Shown one piece after another: positions 36,637 to 45,240 of a DNA stretch of 64,000 nucleotides. Positions within the stretch are counted from its first letter, which is position 1. Each line of letters opens with the position of its first letter. Below the pieces are notes generated by a model. It had not been told where the DNA came from, searched no databases, and saw only the letters and a program-made list of their open reading frames with translations. Position numbers and translations under genes: made by a program. The stretch spans positions 1 to 64,000 of the forward strand of contig NZ_NNBK01000002.1 in NCBI RefSeq assembly GCF_002803075.1, given 5' to 3'. Source of the stretch: Streptomyces sp. CB01373 (GTDB lineage: Bacteria > Actinomycetota > Actinomycetes > Streptomycetales > Streptomycetaceae).

Positions 36637-36796
36637 CGCTGATCTCCTTGTCGCGCTGGTGTCAGGCTACGCCCGCGCCGGGTGCCCCGGCAGAACGATG
36701 GGGCGTGCGGGGCGCGTCGCACGGTGGAATCCGCGCCCCTTCACTCGAACGAGTGTGCTGAACCGTTCCGCTCGTCTCCTCGTCGGCTTCCGGGCC

Positions 36797-37903
36797 CTAC
36801 TTCGACAGCGACTGCGGGGGGATCGGGGAGGCTGCCAGGGACTGGGGTGAGGTGGCGTTGGCGAACGCCGAGGGGGCCGACATGGTCGCCGTCGGGTCGA
36901 CTGCCGAGGTGTCGGCCGGGGCCGTCGCGTCGCCCACGATGCGGATGTGGGCCGCGTCGAAGGCGCGCTTGACGCGCCAGCGCAGTTCCCGCTCGACGGT
37001 CACCGACTTGCCCGGCATGGTCTTGGCCGTGACACGGACGACCATGGAGTCGATCAGCACGCTGTCCAGGCCGAGCACCTCGATCGGGCTCCACAGGAGC
37101 TCGTTCCAGGGCTCCTCCTTGCTCATCCGCTCGGCGACCTCGTCGAGGGTGGCCTTCACCTTGTCGAGGTCCTCGTCCGCCTTGACGGTGACGTCGACAC
37201 CGGCCGTCGCCCAGCCCTGGGAGAGGTTGCCGATCCGCTTGATCTCTCCGTTGCGGACGTACCAGATCTCGCCGTTCGCCCCGCGCAGCTTGGTCACCCG
37301 CAGCCCGACCTCGATCACCTCGCCCGCGGCGACGCCCGCGTCGATCGAGTCGCCGACGCCGTACTGGTCCTCCATGATCATGAACACGCCGGAGAGGAAG
37401 TCGGTGACCAGGTTGCGGGCGCCGAAACCGATCGCCACACCGGCCACACCGGCCGAGGCCAGCAGGGGCGCCAGGTTGATCTCGAAGGCGGACAGCACCA
37501 TCAGCGCCGCCGTGCCCAGGATCAGGAAGCTCGTCACCGAGCGCAGCACCGAACCGATCGCCTGCGAGCGCTGCCGGCGGCGCTCGGCGTTGACCAGCAG
37601 TCCGCCCAGCGCCGTGCCGTCCACCGCCTGCGCGGTACGGGCCATACGGTCGATGATCTTGGTGATCGTCCGCCGGACCACCCCGCGCAGTACCGCCGCG
37701 ATCACCAGGATCAGCAGGATCTTCAAGCCGATGGCCAGCCATGTGGACCAGTTCTGCTCGACCCAGCCGGCCGCGTTCGTCGCGGTCTCGTGGGCGTCCT
37801 GGAACGTGGGGACCGTCAGGGCCGGCGACTCGGAGGGCGACGGCGACGGGCCGGCGGCCGGCAGGACGACGGGCAAGGACACGGCAGGTACCTCCAGGTG
37901 CAT
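36797..37903 (-). CDS. Small-conductance mechanosensitive channel (MscS family)
   Basis: A 368-residue channel. Two N-terminal hydrophobic helices (LAIGLKILLILVIAAVLRGVV and SFLILGTAALMVLSAFEI) are followed by the pore helix region PLLASAGVAGVAIGFGARNLVTDFLSG. The beta domain (EDQYGVGDSIDAGVAAGEVIEVGLRVTKLR) is characteristic of MscS. The C-terminal 50 residues are Ala/Pro/Ser-rich. It opens on membrane tension to release solutes on osmotic downshift. ATG at 37903 has GGAGGG upstream. Confidence 0.9.
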   Translation of the reverse strand: MHLEVPAVSLPVVLPAAGPSPSPSESPALTVPTFQDAHETATNAAGWVEQNWSTWLAIGLKILLILVIAAVLRGVVRRTITKIIDRMARTAQAVDGTALGGLLVNAERRRQRSQAIGSVLRSVTSFLILGTAALMVLSAFEINLAPLLASAGVAGVAIGFGARNLVTDFLSGVFMIMEDQYGVGDSIDAGVAAGEVIEVGLRVTKLRGANGEIWYVRNGEIKRIGNLSQGWATAGVDVTVKADEDLDKVKATLDEVAERMSKEEPWNELLWSPIEVLGLDSVLIDSMVVRVTAKTMPGKSVTVERELRWRVKRAFDAAHIRIVGDATAPADTSAVDPTATMSAPSAFANATSPQSLAASPIPPQSLSK

Positions 37904-38215
37904 CCGCCCTCCGGCACGGGGTCAATATCGACTGGGTCACGAACAGATCACCGGACGGGCAGAACCACCACACTAACGGGGCAGGGTGTGTGGGTTCCCG
38001 GGAAGTTCCAGGAAGGGCGCGTGGGGGGACGGTGACCACCGGCCTCTGAACAGGCTGTGTGAAGGGGCCGTGGTCCGGGGGATGAATGAGGTGTGGTCGA
38101 AAACACTCCCAGCCCGTTACCGGGACATGGTGGCGCGTTCACCAGGCATGAGGGGAAACTGACTGCAGACAGCCCCGGCGCGAGCCACGCGCCGCCGGCG
38201 TACAAGGAGGCATCC
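37904..38215. other. Divergent intergenic region, mscS and HNH gene
   Basis: About 310 bases with no gene. It must hold divergent promoters for mscS (minus) and the HNH gene (plus). No confident -10/-35 pair is seen. The plus-strand site AAGGAGG at 38204-38210 is a near-perfect ribosome binding site. Confidence 0.45.
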
Positions 38216-38752
38216 GTGCCGCATGTCCTGGTCCTCAACGCGTCGTACGAGCCGCTCGGCGTCGTACCGCTCCGCCGCGCGCTCATCCTCGTCCTGGAGA
38301 ACAAGGCAGTCTGCCTCGAGGAGTCCGGCGCCTATCTGCACAGCGCAACCGTCACCGTCCCCGCACCCAGCGTGGTCCGGCTCAAGCGTTTCGTGCGGGT
38401 TCCCTACCGGGGGCCCGTTCCTCTCACCCGAAGGGCGCTGTTCGCGCGCGACGGGGGCCGGTGCATGTACTGCGGTGGCATCGCAACCAGCGTCGACCAC
38501 GTCATCCCGCGTTCACGCGGGGGCAAGCACGTCTGGGACAACGTGGTGGCCTCCTGCCGCCGCTGCAACCACGTCAAGGCCGACCGACACCTGGTCGAGC
38601 TCGGCTGGCGCCTGCGCCATAAGCCGGCCCCGCCCACGGGTCTGGCCTGGCGCATCATCGGCACCGGGCATAGAGACCCGCGCTGGCTGCCCTACCTGCA
38701 GCCGTACGGCGCGGACGACGCCCTGGCCCGGATCGACGGCATCTCCGCCTGA
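38216..38752 (+). CDS. HNH endonuclease
   Basis: A 178-residue HNH nuclease. It begins PHVLVLNASYEPLGVVPLRRAL, the conserved leader domain seen in actinobacterial HNH proteins. The nuclease core is RDGGRCMYCGG..SVDHVIPRSRGGKHVWDNVVASCRRCNHVKADR, with two CxxC zinc pairs, the catalytic DH and the later Asn. GTG at 38216 follows AAGGAGG; upstream in-frame starts lack a ribosome binding site. No restriction or phage genes are nearby, and such proteins are common core genes of unknown target. Confidence 0.9.
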   Translation: MPHVLVLNASYEPLGVVPLRRALILVLENKAVCLEESGAYLHSATVTVPAPSVVRLKRFVRVPYRGPVPLTRRALFARDGGRCMYCGGIATSVDHVIPRSRGGKHVWDNVVASCRRCNHVKADRHLVELGWRLRHKPAPPTGLAWRIIGTGHRDPRWLPYLQPYGADDALARIDGISA

Positions 38753-38778
38753 CGATTCCGGGCCTTCGCATTGCCGAG

Positions 38779-38829
38779 GGGCGGGTGCCCTGGGCCCGGG
38801 TCCCGCCCACGGGCCCGGGGCACCCGCCC
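38779..38829. terminator. Bidirectional terminator hairpin
   Basis: GGGCGGGTGCCC (38779) pairs perfectly with GGGCACCCGCCC (38818). It lies between the convergent HNH gene and ABC permease gene. Confidence 0.7.
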
Positions 38830-38929
38830 GGCCCGCCGGAACCGGCGCGCGGGAGGTGCCGGCGCGGGAGGCCGCCCGGCGGCCCTTCGGCATGGGGCAG
38901 CGCGGCCCCGTGCCCACGGGACCGCACGA

Positions 38930-40288
38930 TCACGCGTACCGCAGCTCCGCCGGGCGGGCCGAGCGGTGGAGCAGTGGCAGGGACGCGGCCGTGGCCAGCA
39001 GGCAGGTGGCGTACACGCCGGCCGGGACCAGGAGCGCCGTGTACGGCACGGTCCCGGAGATGAGGAGCCCGTACCAGACGCCGATGGCCAGGCCGCCGAT
39101 GCCTGCCACGAGCACGGCAGGGGCCAGGGGCAGCGCGGTTTCCAGCAGGAGGGCCCGGGCGAGCACCCGTCGGGGTACTCCGGCGGCCACCTGCGCGGCC
39201 AGGGCCCGGCGCCGGGTGGCGACGGACTCGGCGGTACCGACGGCGAGCGCCGTGAGGACGATCGCGAGGGCGACGGCGATGGCCGTGGCCGTGAGGTTCA
39301 GCCCGGTCGTGTAGAAGGACATGTTCATCCCGAGCGTCTGCCGCCGGCGCATGTCCTCCAGTTCGGTGAGCATGCCCTGCCGCACCCCCATGTACCCGGT
39401 CCCGACCACCGTCACCAGCAGCACCGCCGCATGGGTGCGGGCCGCCGCCCACGGGTCGTCCCGCAGCCGTTCCGCCGCGATCAGCACCGCAGGGGAGCCC
39501 GTCCGGGCCGCGAGCAGCCGGCCGGTCAGCCGGGACAGGGCGCCCGTGAGCCACACCGCGCCCGCGCCGACGGCGAGAACCGCCGCCAGGACGATGACCG
39601 GACCCCGTGCCAGGCCCGAATTCCGGGAGTCGGCGGACGTACCGGCCACCGCCCCCAGCGCCACCACGCCCACGACCAGCAGGCCGCCCACGAATATCAG
39701 CGCCGGACCACGACTCTCCCGCCGCTCATGGCTCCGCCGCACCCACCCCAGCGGTGAGGCCACCACGCGGCGCAGCGCCAGCACCCCGGCCGCCGTGCCC
39801 AGCACCGGCACCACGACCGCGACCAGCGCCATCCCGGCCCAGGCCGACGCGGTGGGCCGCTCCCACACGGCCACCAGCGCCGCCCCGGCTCCGGCCGTGG
39901 CGAGCGCGGAGCCCAGCAGACAGGCGGGCCCGGTCTCCAGCGCCGCGATCCGCCGCACCCGCCCCGGCTCCGCGCCCGCCAGCCGCAGCACGGCCGTCCG
40001 CCGGTCGCGGTGCACCGCGCCGATCCGGGCGCACTGCCCGAGGAACCCGAGCACGGGCACCAGCAGGAGCAGCAGCGTGACGATCACCCCGGAGCGCTCG
40101 CCGGGCTGGTCGAGCAGGCCGTTTCCGACGGAGAAGCTGTACTGCCCGCGCACCGTGGCCAGGACGGCGGCCGCCAGGCCCAGCCCCGTCGCGCACATCG
40201 CCCCCACCGCCGTCAGCGCGATCCGCCACCACTCCCGCCGGTCCGAACCCCGCACGAGCAGCCAGGCCAGCCGCAGATCGGTCCTCAC
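38930..40288 (-). CDS. FtsX-type ABC permease of the PadR-linked exporter
   Basis: A 452-residue permease with about ten hydrophobic helices. The N-terminal RTDLRLAWLLVRGSDRREWWR is cytoplasmic. Helices follow, such as VIVTLLLLLVPVLGFLGQCA and ALIFVGGLLVVGVVALGAVAG, and FtsX-like last segments (VATRRRALAAQVAAGVPRRVLARALLLETALPLAPAV). GTG at 40288 overlaps the ATPase stop by four bases, so the genes are coupled. The longer open frame upstream lies on top of the ATPase gene and is ignored. With the ATPase it should export or extract an unknown hydrophobic compound. Confidence 0.87.
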   Translation of the reverse strand: MRTDLRLAWLLVRGSDRREWWRIALTAVGAMCATGLGLAAAVLATVRGQYSFSVGNGLLDQPGERSGVIVTLLLLLVPVLGFLGQCARIGAVHRDRRTAVLRLAGAEPGRVRRIAALETGPACLLGSALATAGAGAALVAVWERPTASAWAGMALVAVVVPVLGTAAGVLALRRVVASPLGWVRRSHERRESRGPALIFVGGLLVVGVVALGAVAGTSADSRNSGLARGPVIVLAAVLAVGAGAVWLTGALSRLTGRLLAARTGSPAVLIAAERLRDDPWAAARTHAAVLLVTVVGTGYMGVRQGMLTELEDMRRRQTLGMNMSFYTTGLNLTATAIAVALAIVLTALAVGTAESVATRRRALAAQVAAGVPRRVLARALLLETALPLAPAVLVAGIGGLAIGVWYGLLISGTVPYTALLVPAGVYATCLLATAASLPLLHRSARPAELRYA

Positions 40289-40974
40289 GCGAGCACCTCC
40301 GACGCGACCGTCATGCCGTCCTGCAGCCGCACCTCGCGGTCGGCGTACGCCGCCGTCTGGGCGTCGTGCGTGATCAGCAGGACCGCCGTGCCCGCCTCCC
40401 GGGCGGCTCCCACCAGGGCCGTCATCACCTGTTCGCTCGCCAGCGAGTCCAGTGCGCCCGTCGGCTCGTCCGCGAACACCACCCTCGGACCGGTCACCAA
40501 CGCCCTTGCCAGCGCCACGCGTTGCGCCTGGCCTCCGCTCAACTCCCCGGGCCGTGCTGCCTTCTGCTCCCGCACCCCGAACCGTTCGAGCCACGCCCCC
40601 GCCTGCTCCTGGGCCGTCCCCCGCGCGGTCCCGGCCAGCATCAGCGGCAGCGCGACGTTGTCCACGGCGGTCAGCTCGGGTATCAGCTGCCCGAACTGGA
40701 ACACCACCCCGAAGTCGGTGCGGCGCAGTTCGCTCAGGCGCTGCTCCGGCAGCCTGTCGACGCGTTCCTCGCGGTACGTCACCGAGCCCTCGTCCGGCCG
40801 GACGATGCCCGCCAGGCAGTGCAGCAGCGTGGACTTCCCGCTGCCGCTGGCGCCGGTCACGGCGACGATCTCGCCCTCGCGCAGCTCCAGGCTCGCCCCG
40901 CGCAGCGCCGGGGTCCTGCCATGGGACTTGACGAGGTCTCGGGCCTCCAGAAGGGGCACCGGAGGGTTGCTCAT
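40285..40974 (-). CDS. ABC exporter ATPase (LolD/MacB type)
   Basis: A 229-residue ATPase with Walker A GASGSGKST, Q-loop VFQFGQLIPELT, signature LSGGQAQRVAL, Walker B RVVFADEPTGALD and THD switch. It overlaps padR upstream and the permease gene downstream by four bases each, so all three genes form one unit. Confidence 0.93.
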   Translation of the reverse strand: MSNPPVPLLEARDLVKSHGRTPALRGASLELREGEIVAVTGASGSGKSTLLHCLAGIVRPDEGSVTYREERVDRLPEQRLSELRRTDFGVVFQFGQLIPELTAVDNVALPLMLAGTARGTAQEQAGAWLERFGVREQKAARPGELSGGQAQRVALARALVTGPRVVFADEPTGALDSLASEQVMTALVGAAREAGTAVLLITHDAQTAAYADREVRLQDGMTVASEVLA

Positions 40975-41513
40975 GCTCGGTCGACCTCCACGGTCAGAGC
41001 GGTCAGAGTGGTGAGCCGGGCCTGGGTGGTGGTCATCCAGCGCAGGTCGGCGTCGAGGTGGTTGAGGGCGTAGTCCGCCGAGAGCACGGTCGCCAGATCG
41101 GCACCCGGGGCGGTCTTGACCGCCGTCAGCTCCCGCATCCGCTCCATGTGCGCGGCGCGTTGCGCGAGCAGGTGGGCGGCGGGGTCGCCGCCGGTGAGGA
41201 TCGCCGTGACGACCTTCGCGAAGATCTCGTTCGCCACGAAGGGTGCGGGAGGCGTGACCTGCCCGGCCCAGTCTGCGACTTCGCGGGAGCCCTCGGCCGT
41301 GAGGCGGTACAGCGTGCGCTCCGGTCCTCCGTCGGAGTCGGTGCCCTCCACCAGGGCCAGTCCGTCGCGGACCAGCCGTTGCAGGGTCGTGTAGACCTGC
41401 CCGTAGGCCAGCGGGCGGGCCTGTGGGAAGTGTTCGTCGTGGCGTCGCTTCAGGTCGTAGCCATGGCTCGGCCCTCCGGCGAGCAGGCCCAGCAGGATGT
41501 GGCGGGTGCTCAT
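40971..41513 (-). CDS. PadR-family repressor
   Basis: A 180-residue PadR regulator. It has MSTRHILLGLLAGGPSHGYDLKRRHDEHFPQARPLAYGQVYTTLQRLVRDGLA (the winged helix), YRLTAEGSREV, and a helical C-terminal dimerisation domain. The start is set at ATG 41513 as in homologues; an in-frame ATG at 41537 would make the operator coding. No ribosome binding site precedes it. A -10-like CATACT lies exactly six bases before the ATG, so the mRNA may be leaderless. It should repress itself and the exporter until a toxic ligand binds. Confidence 0.9.
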   Translation of the reverse strand: MSTRHILLGLLAGGPSHGYDLKRRHDEHFPQARPLAYGQVYTTLQRLVRDGLALVEGTDSDGGPERTLYRLTAEGSREVADWAGQVTPPAPFVANEIFAKVVTAILTGGDPAAHLLAQRAAHMERMRELTAVKTAPGADLATVLSADYALNHLDADLRWMTTTQARLTTLTALTVEVDRA

Positions 41514-41546
41514 GTACTCAGTATGCACTGAGTACATGTACTGAGT
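41513..41546. promoter_or_regulatory. PadR operator overlapping its promoter and start
   Basis: TGTACTCAGT and ACTGAGTACA form a perfect inverted repeat around ATGC (41513-41536), followed by a third half-site TGTACTGAGT (41537-41546). It covers the predicted -10 (CATACT on the minus strand, 41520-41525). A -35-like TTCACT lies 18 bases upstream. Such ACTCAGT/ACTGAGT palindromes are typical of PadR sites. Confidence 0.8.
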
Positions 41547-41650
41547 GAATAGTGAAGCGCCGAGAAGGCCGGGAAAACCGAGGATCGCAGTCCGGAAGAA
41601 ACCGAGGATCGCGGTACGGGGGAACGGAGGGTCCCGTTCCCCCGGCGGGC

Positions 41651-44600
41651 TCAGTCAGCGACCGCGTACGCCTCCACCGACCACAGCGAATAGCCGTACT
41701 GGGTGGCCCGCTTGTCGCCCTGCACGCGGATGTAGCGGACGTCCCGTGCGTCCATGCGCAGGGTCTCGCGGCCGCCGTCGCTGCCGCGGACGGTCGTGGC
41801 GGTGCGCCAGCGCCGGCCGTCGGCGGAGACCTGGATGCGGTAGGCGGAGGGGTGGGCGTCCTGCCAGTGGAGGGCGACCTTGCCCAGGCGCACCTGCTGC
41901 GGGAGTTCCACCTGCCACCAGGCGCCGTCGTCGACGGGGGAGGACCAGCGGGTGTCCGGGTTGCCGTCGATCGCGGCGGAGGCCGGGAAGTCGGCGGTCT
42001 CGTCGGCGGAGGAGCTCGCCGTGCCGGTGCGCGCCAGGTCGGGGCCCGCGGTGCGCGGGAAGGTGCGGACCGTGACGGTGCGGGTCACTCCGGCGAAGGT
42101 GACGCGGATGTCGTACGAGCGGGAGGGCGAGGCCGGCGGCACGATCACCTCGACGGGGACGTTCACCGTGGTGCCGCGGGGCACGGTGACCGGCTTGGTG
42201 GGGACGCGGACCTCGATGCCCTCGGGGGCCTCGACGGTGACCTTTCCCCGCACGTCGGTGGGACGGCCGGAGGACAGCCGGGCGCTCAGCCGCTCCGTGC
42301 CGCCGATCTCCGCGTCGGCCTCGGCCCGCGGCAGCTCCAGGTCCGCCACCGGGGTGTCGGCGAACCAGGGGACCAGGTGGCGCACCCGCAAGGGGTAGGC
42401 GTCGGTCACGCGGACGGCGTCGACACGGGTGCCGGCCGGCGGGGGAGTGGGCTGCACGAGGGCCGGCGGGCGCGTCCAGAGGTCGGGAGCCGGGGAGACC
42501 GGCGGCCAGAGGGCCGGCGGGTGCGTCACCGCGCTGTCCGCGGACGGGGACTGCGCGGTGACGATCTCCGTGGCCCCCTGCTCCGTCAGCGTCCCCACCC
42601 GGCGCCAGCCCTGTCCGGGGATGTGGACCTCGACGGCACCGGTCGTTCCGGGGTCGCTGAGGACCGTCACGGCGGTGAGGGCGCGGGCGCTCGGGAAACG
42701 GACCGTGCGGCCGTCCGGCGCCCCACCCGGGTCCACGGCCGGCTCGTGGGTCAGGCCGGCCCAGGTCTCGTACTCCTGCCGCGCCCGGTCCAGGAAGGGG
42801 TCCAGAACCCCCTTGCCGACCGTCACGTCGGCGCTCCTGACGCCGGCCCGCAGCCGGTCCAGCGTCCGGTACGCGGTCCAGGCGCCCGCCGCGTCGCCCG
42901 CGCGCTGGGCGCCGAGCATGTCGAGCGCCGCCTCGCCCGCCTTGCCGTAGCGCGCCAACTGCGCGGACCACGGCGCGACTTCGGCTGCAAGGGTGCCGTC
43001 GCCCGACAGGTTCTGCGGCAGCTCGCGCAGCACCTTGAAGGCGGCACGCAGCCGCTGCTCGGCCTGCTCGTTCGCGGCCCGGTCCGTCGTCGTACGGGCC
43101 TGCCAGACGGCCGCGATCAGCGGGCGCAGATACGCCGACTCGGTGCCGCCGAGCACCGAGGACGCGTCGTTGCCGGCCAGCGCCGACAGCGCCTCGTGGC
43201 GCTGTTCGTCGCCTCCCGCGAGGTCGGCGACCGCCGCCTTCCAGGACTCCTCGGGGCGGTAGTCGCGGGGATTCCAGGCATAGTCGGCCGCCGTGAACAG
43301 CGGGATGCGGGAGGCTTCCGCCTGCTCCATCGCGTTGGCCAGCAGGGCGGACGAGCCGCTGGCGACGGCCGGGTCGCGCCCGGTGTACGGGCCGAGGAAG
43401 ATGCGGTCCTCGGCGTAGTCGTTGACCGGGTAGTTGTCCATGGTGACCAGCGGATGCGCGAACGCCGCCCGGGCGTCGGCCAGTTCGTCGCCCGTGATGG
43501 TCCGCGGCACCACACCCACCCCGGTCCAGGCGACCTGGACCGAGGCGTCCAGGGCGGACGCCAGCGCCTGCCGGTAGGGCGTCGAGCCGTCCTCGTAGAA
43601 CTCCGTCGGCATCAACGACAGCGGCGCCGCGTCCGGGTGCCGCTCCGCGAGATAGCGGGCGACCTCGTTCGCCACCCGGGCCTGCGCCCGTGCCGCCGCG
43701 TCCGGACCGGAGCCGAAACGGGCCGGGTCCGCGCCGCAGTGCCACTCGCTGTAGCTGACGTTCTGGAACTGGAGCTGGAACGCCTGGAAGCCGAGCGCCC
43801 ACATCGCCTCCAGCTTGCGGTTCAGCGCCCGTACGTCGTCGTCCGAGGCGAAGCACAGCGACTGGCCCGGGGCCACCGCCCAGCCGAGCGTGACGTGGTT
43901 GGCGCGCGCCCGGTCGGCCAGCTCACGGAAGGCGGACCGCTGCGGGGCCGGGTACGCCTCGCGCCAGCGCTCCTGGCGGTAGAGGTCGTCGCCCGGGGCG
44001 TACAGGTACCGGTTCTGCTTGGTACGGCCCATGAAGTCCAGTTGGCCGAGCCGCTGCTGCTGTGTCCACGCGGTGCCGTAGAAGCCCTCCGTGGTGCCGC
44101 GCACGGCGGTGCCCGGCCAGTCCCGGACGTTCACACCGGGAACGGTCCCGTCGGGGCGCAGAAGCTGCCGCAGCGTCTGCACGGCGTGGAAGAGGCCGTC
44201 TTCGCCGGCGCCGGTGAGCGTCACGGCGTCCTTGCCCGTGGTGAGGAGGTAGCCGCCGGAGGGCAGCGCGTGCCGCGGGTCGCTGTGCGCCCGATCGGTG
44301 TACGCGCGCACCGCCAGGGTGCCCACCGGAACCGCGTCCGTTCCCCGGAGGTCCGTGACGGCCCGGGCCCCGGCCTCGTACAGCAGCGAGCGCAGCGCGC
44401 TCAGGGCGTACGGGTCCGCGTCCGCGTCGGCGACCAGGGAGACGACCCGGTCGGCGACCTTCACCGCGCCGCCGGTCTCCTGCAGGGACTGCGGACGTGG
44501 CCACACCGCGAGGTCGGAGGAGGCCGTGGCGGGGTGCTCCGGGTTCGCGGCCGGGAGGCCGGTGCCGGGATCGGGGGCGGACGGCGCCGCGACGGCCGCG

Positions 44601-44686
44601 GGTGCGGCTCCCAGTGTTCCGGCCAGGACGGCGAGCGCGAGTACGGCCGCGCTCTTTCCCTGCCCCATACCGCGCCGAAGCCGCAC
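41651..44686 (-). CDS. Secreted GH84-like protein, catalytic Asp pair absent
   Basis: A 1011-residue secreted protein. A signal peptide (MRLRRGMGQGKSAAVLALAV..) precedes an N-terminal glycosidase-2-like domain and the GH84 barrel (VRGTTEGFYGTAWT, YLYAPGDDLYRQERW, TMDNYPVNDY). A middle beta domain (SYDIRVTFAGVTRTVTVRTF) and a C-terminal F5/8-type discoidin domain follow. Where GH84 O-GlcNAcases have the catalytic DD, this protein has QN (FQLQFQNVSYSEW, residues 308-309). The sister proteins I remember in Streptomyces also deviate here. It may bind rather than cleave beta-N-acetylglucosaminides, or use another mechanism. GTG at 44686 follows GAGGAGG. Confidence 0.85.
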   Translation of the reverse strand: MRLRRGMGQGKSAAVLALAVLAGTLGAAPAAVAAPSAPDPGTGLPAANPEHPATASSDLAVWPRPQSLQETGGAVKVADRVVSLVADADADPYALSALRSLLYEAGARAVTDLRGTDAVPVGTLAVRAYTDRAHSDPRHALPSGGYLLTTGKDAVTLTGAGEDGLFHAVQTLRQLLRPDGTVPGVNVRDWPGTAVRGTTEGFYGTAWTQQQRLGQLDFMGRTKQNRYLYAPGDDLYRQERWREAYPAPQRSAFRELADRARANHVTLGWAVAPGQSLCFASDDDVRALNRKLEAMWALGFQAFQLQFQNVSYSEWHCGADPARFGSGPDAAARAQARVANEVARYLAERHPDAAPLSLMPTEFYEDGSTPYRQALASALDASVQVAWTGVGVVPRTITGDELADARAAFAHPLVTMDNYPVNDYAEDRIFLGPYTGRDPAVASGSSALLANAMEQAEASRIPLFTAADYAWNPRDYRPEESWKAAVADLAGGDEQRHEALSALAGNDASSVLGGTESAYLRPLIAAVWQARTTTDRAANEQAEQRLRAAFKVLRELPQNLSGDGTLAAEVAPWSAQLARYGKAGEAALDMLGAQRAGDAAGAWTAYRTLDRLRAGVRSADVTVGKGVLDPFLDRARQEYETWAGLTHEPAVDPGGAPDGRTVRFPSARALTAVTVLSDPGTTGAVEVHIPGQGWRRVGTLTEQGATEIVTAQSPSADSAVTHPPALWPPVSPAPDLWTRPPALVQPTPPPAGTRVDAVRVTDAYPLRVRHLVPWFADTPVADLELPRAEADAEIGGTERLSARLSSGRPTDVRGKVTVEAPEGIEVRVPTKPVTVPRGTTVNVPVEVIVPPASPSRSYDIRVTFAGVTRTVTVRTFPRTAGPDLARTGTASSSADETADFPASAAIDGNPDTRWSSPVDDGAWWQVELPQQVRLGKVALHWQDAHPSAYRIQVSADGRRWRTATTVRGSDGGRETLRMDARDVRYIRVQGDKRATQYGYSLWSVEAYAVAD

Positions 44687-44925
44687 GGCCCCTCCTCGTC
44701 GATCGGCCTTCGCCGGGCGGAGCCGAAGGCGGTGTCGAAGAGTCCTGACCACACCATCCCCAGGGGTAGGTGTCAACGAGAGTGGCCGTTGTGCCGCGAT
44801 TGCCCCAACCTGGTGGAAGGGAATGTGACCAGCGGCACGTAGGCCGTTCTCCTACGTCTGCCCCGGCGCGCACTGGGTAGGGCTGCGGTAATCCCCTTGA
44901 CGCCGTACTCGACAAGGAGGCCCCC

Positions 44926-45240
44926 GTGGCCGCACCGGCACACCTTCTGCTCTCGGCCCTGTCCAAACATGTGGCGGAGCCGCCCGCCGACCACCTGCTG
45001 CCCGACGACGGACTGCCGACCCCGGCCGGCCGGATGCCCGAGCCCCGGCTGCCCGCCGAATCCGGCCCGAGCGTGTTCAGCGCGGAGGGCGCCTACGCCG
45101 ACGTCCCGCTCACCAGCGAGCCGCCGCTGCCCGACGCCGAGCCGCTCACCAGTGAGCCGCCGCTCGCCGAGGCCGCCCCCCTGACCAGCGAGTCGGTCGC
45201 CGAGTCGGCCGAACAAGACCCCTGCCGCGCGGAGTTGTAG
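44926..45240 (+). CDS. Small acidic repeat protein upstream of malQ
   Basis: A 104-residue protein with no homologue I can name. After MAAPAHLLLSALSKHVAEPP it becomes acidic and Pro-rich. A unit like PLTSEPPLPDAE is repeated about three times (DVPLTSEPPL, AEPLTSEPPL, AAPLTSES). It has no signal peptide or TM and reads as disordered. It is probably real: GTG at 44926 has AAGGAGG at ideal spacing, and its TAG stop directly abuts the malQ ATG, so translation is coupled. Its frame matches window codon use. Confidence 0.7.
   Translation: MAAPAHLLLSALSKHVAEPPADHLLPDDGLPTPAGRMPEPRLPAESGPSVFSAEGAYADVPLTSEPPLPDAEPLTSEPPLAEAAPLTSESVAESAEQDPCRAEL

Noticed and set aside
41552..44842. 1096-residue plus-strand frame opposite the GH84-like gene
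   Set aside because: Shadow of the GH84-like gene. The minus frame has a signal peptide, GH84 and discoidin features.
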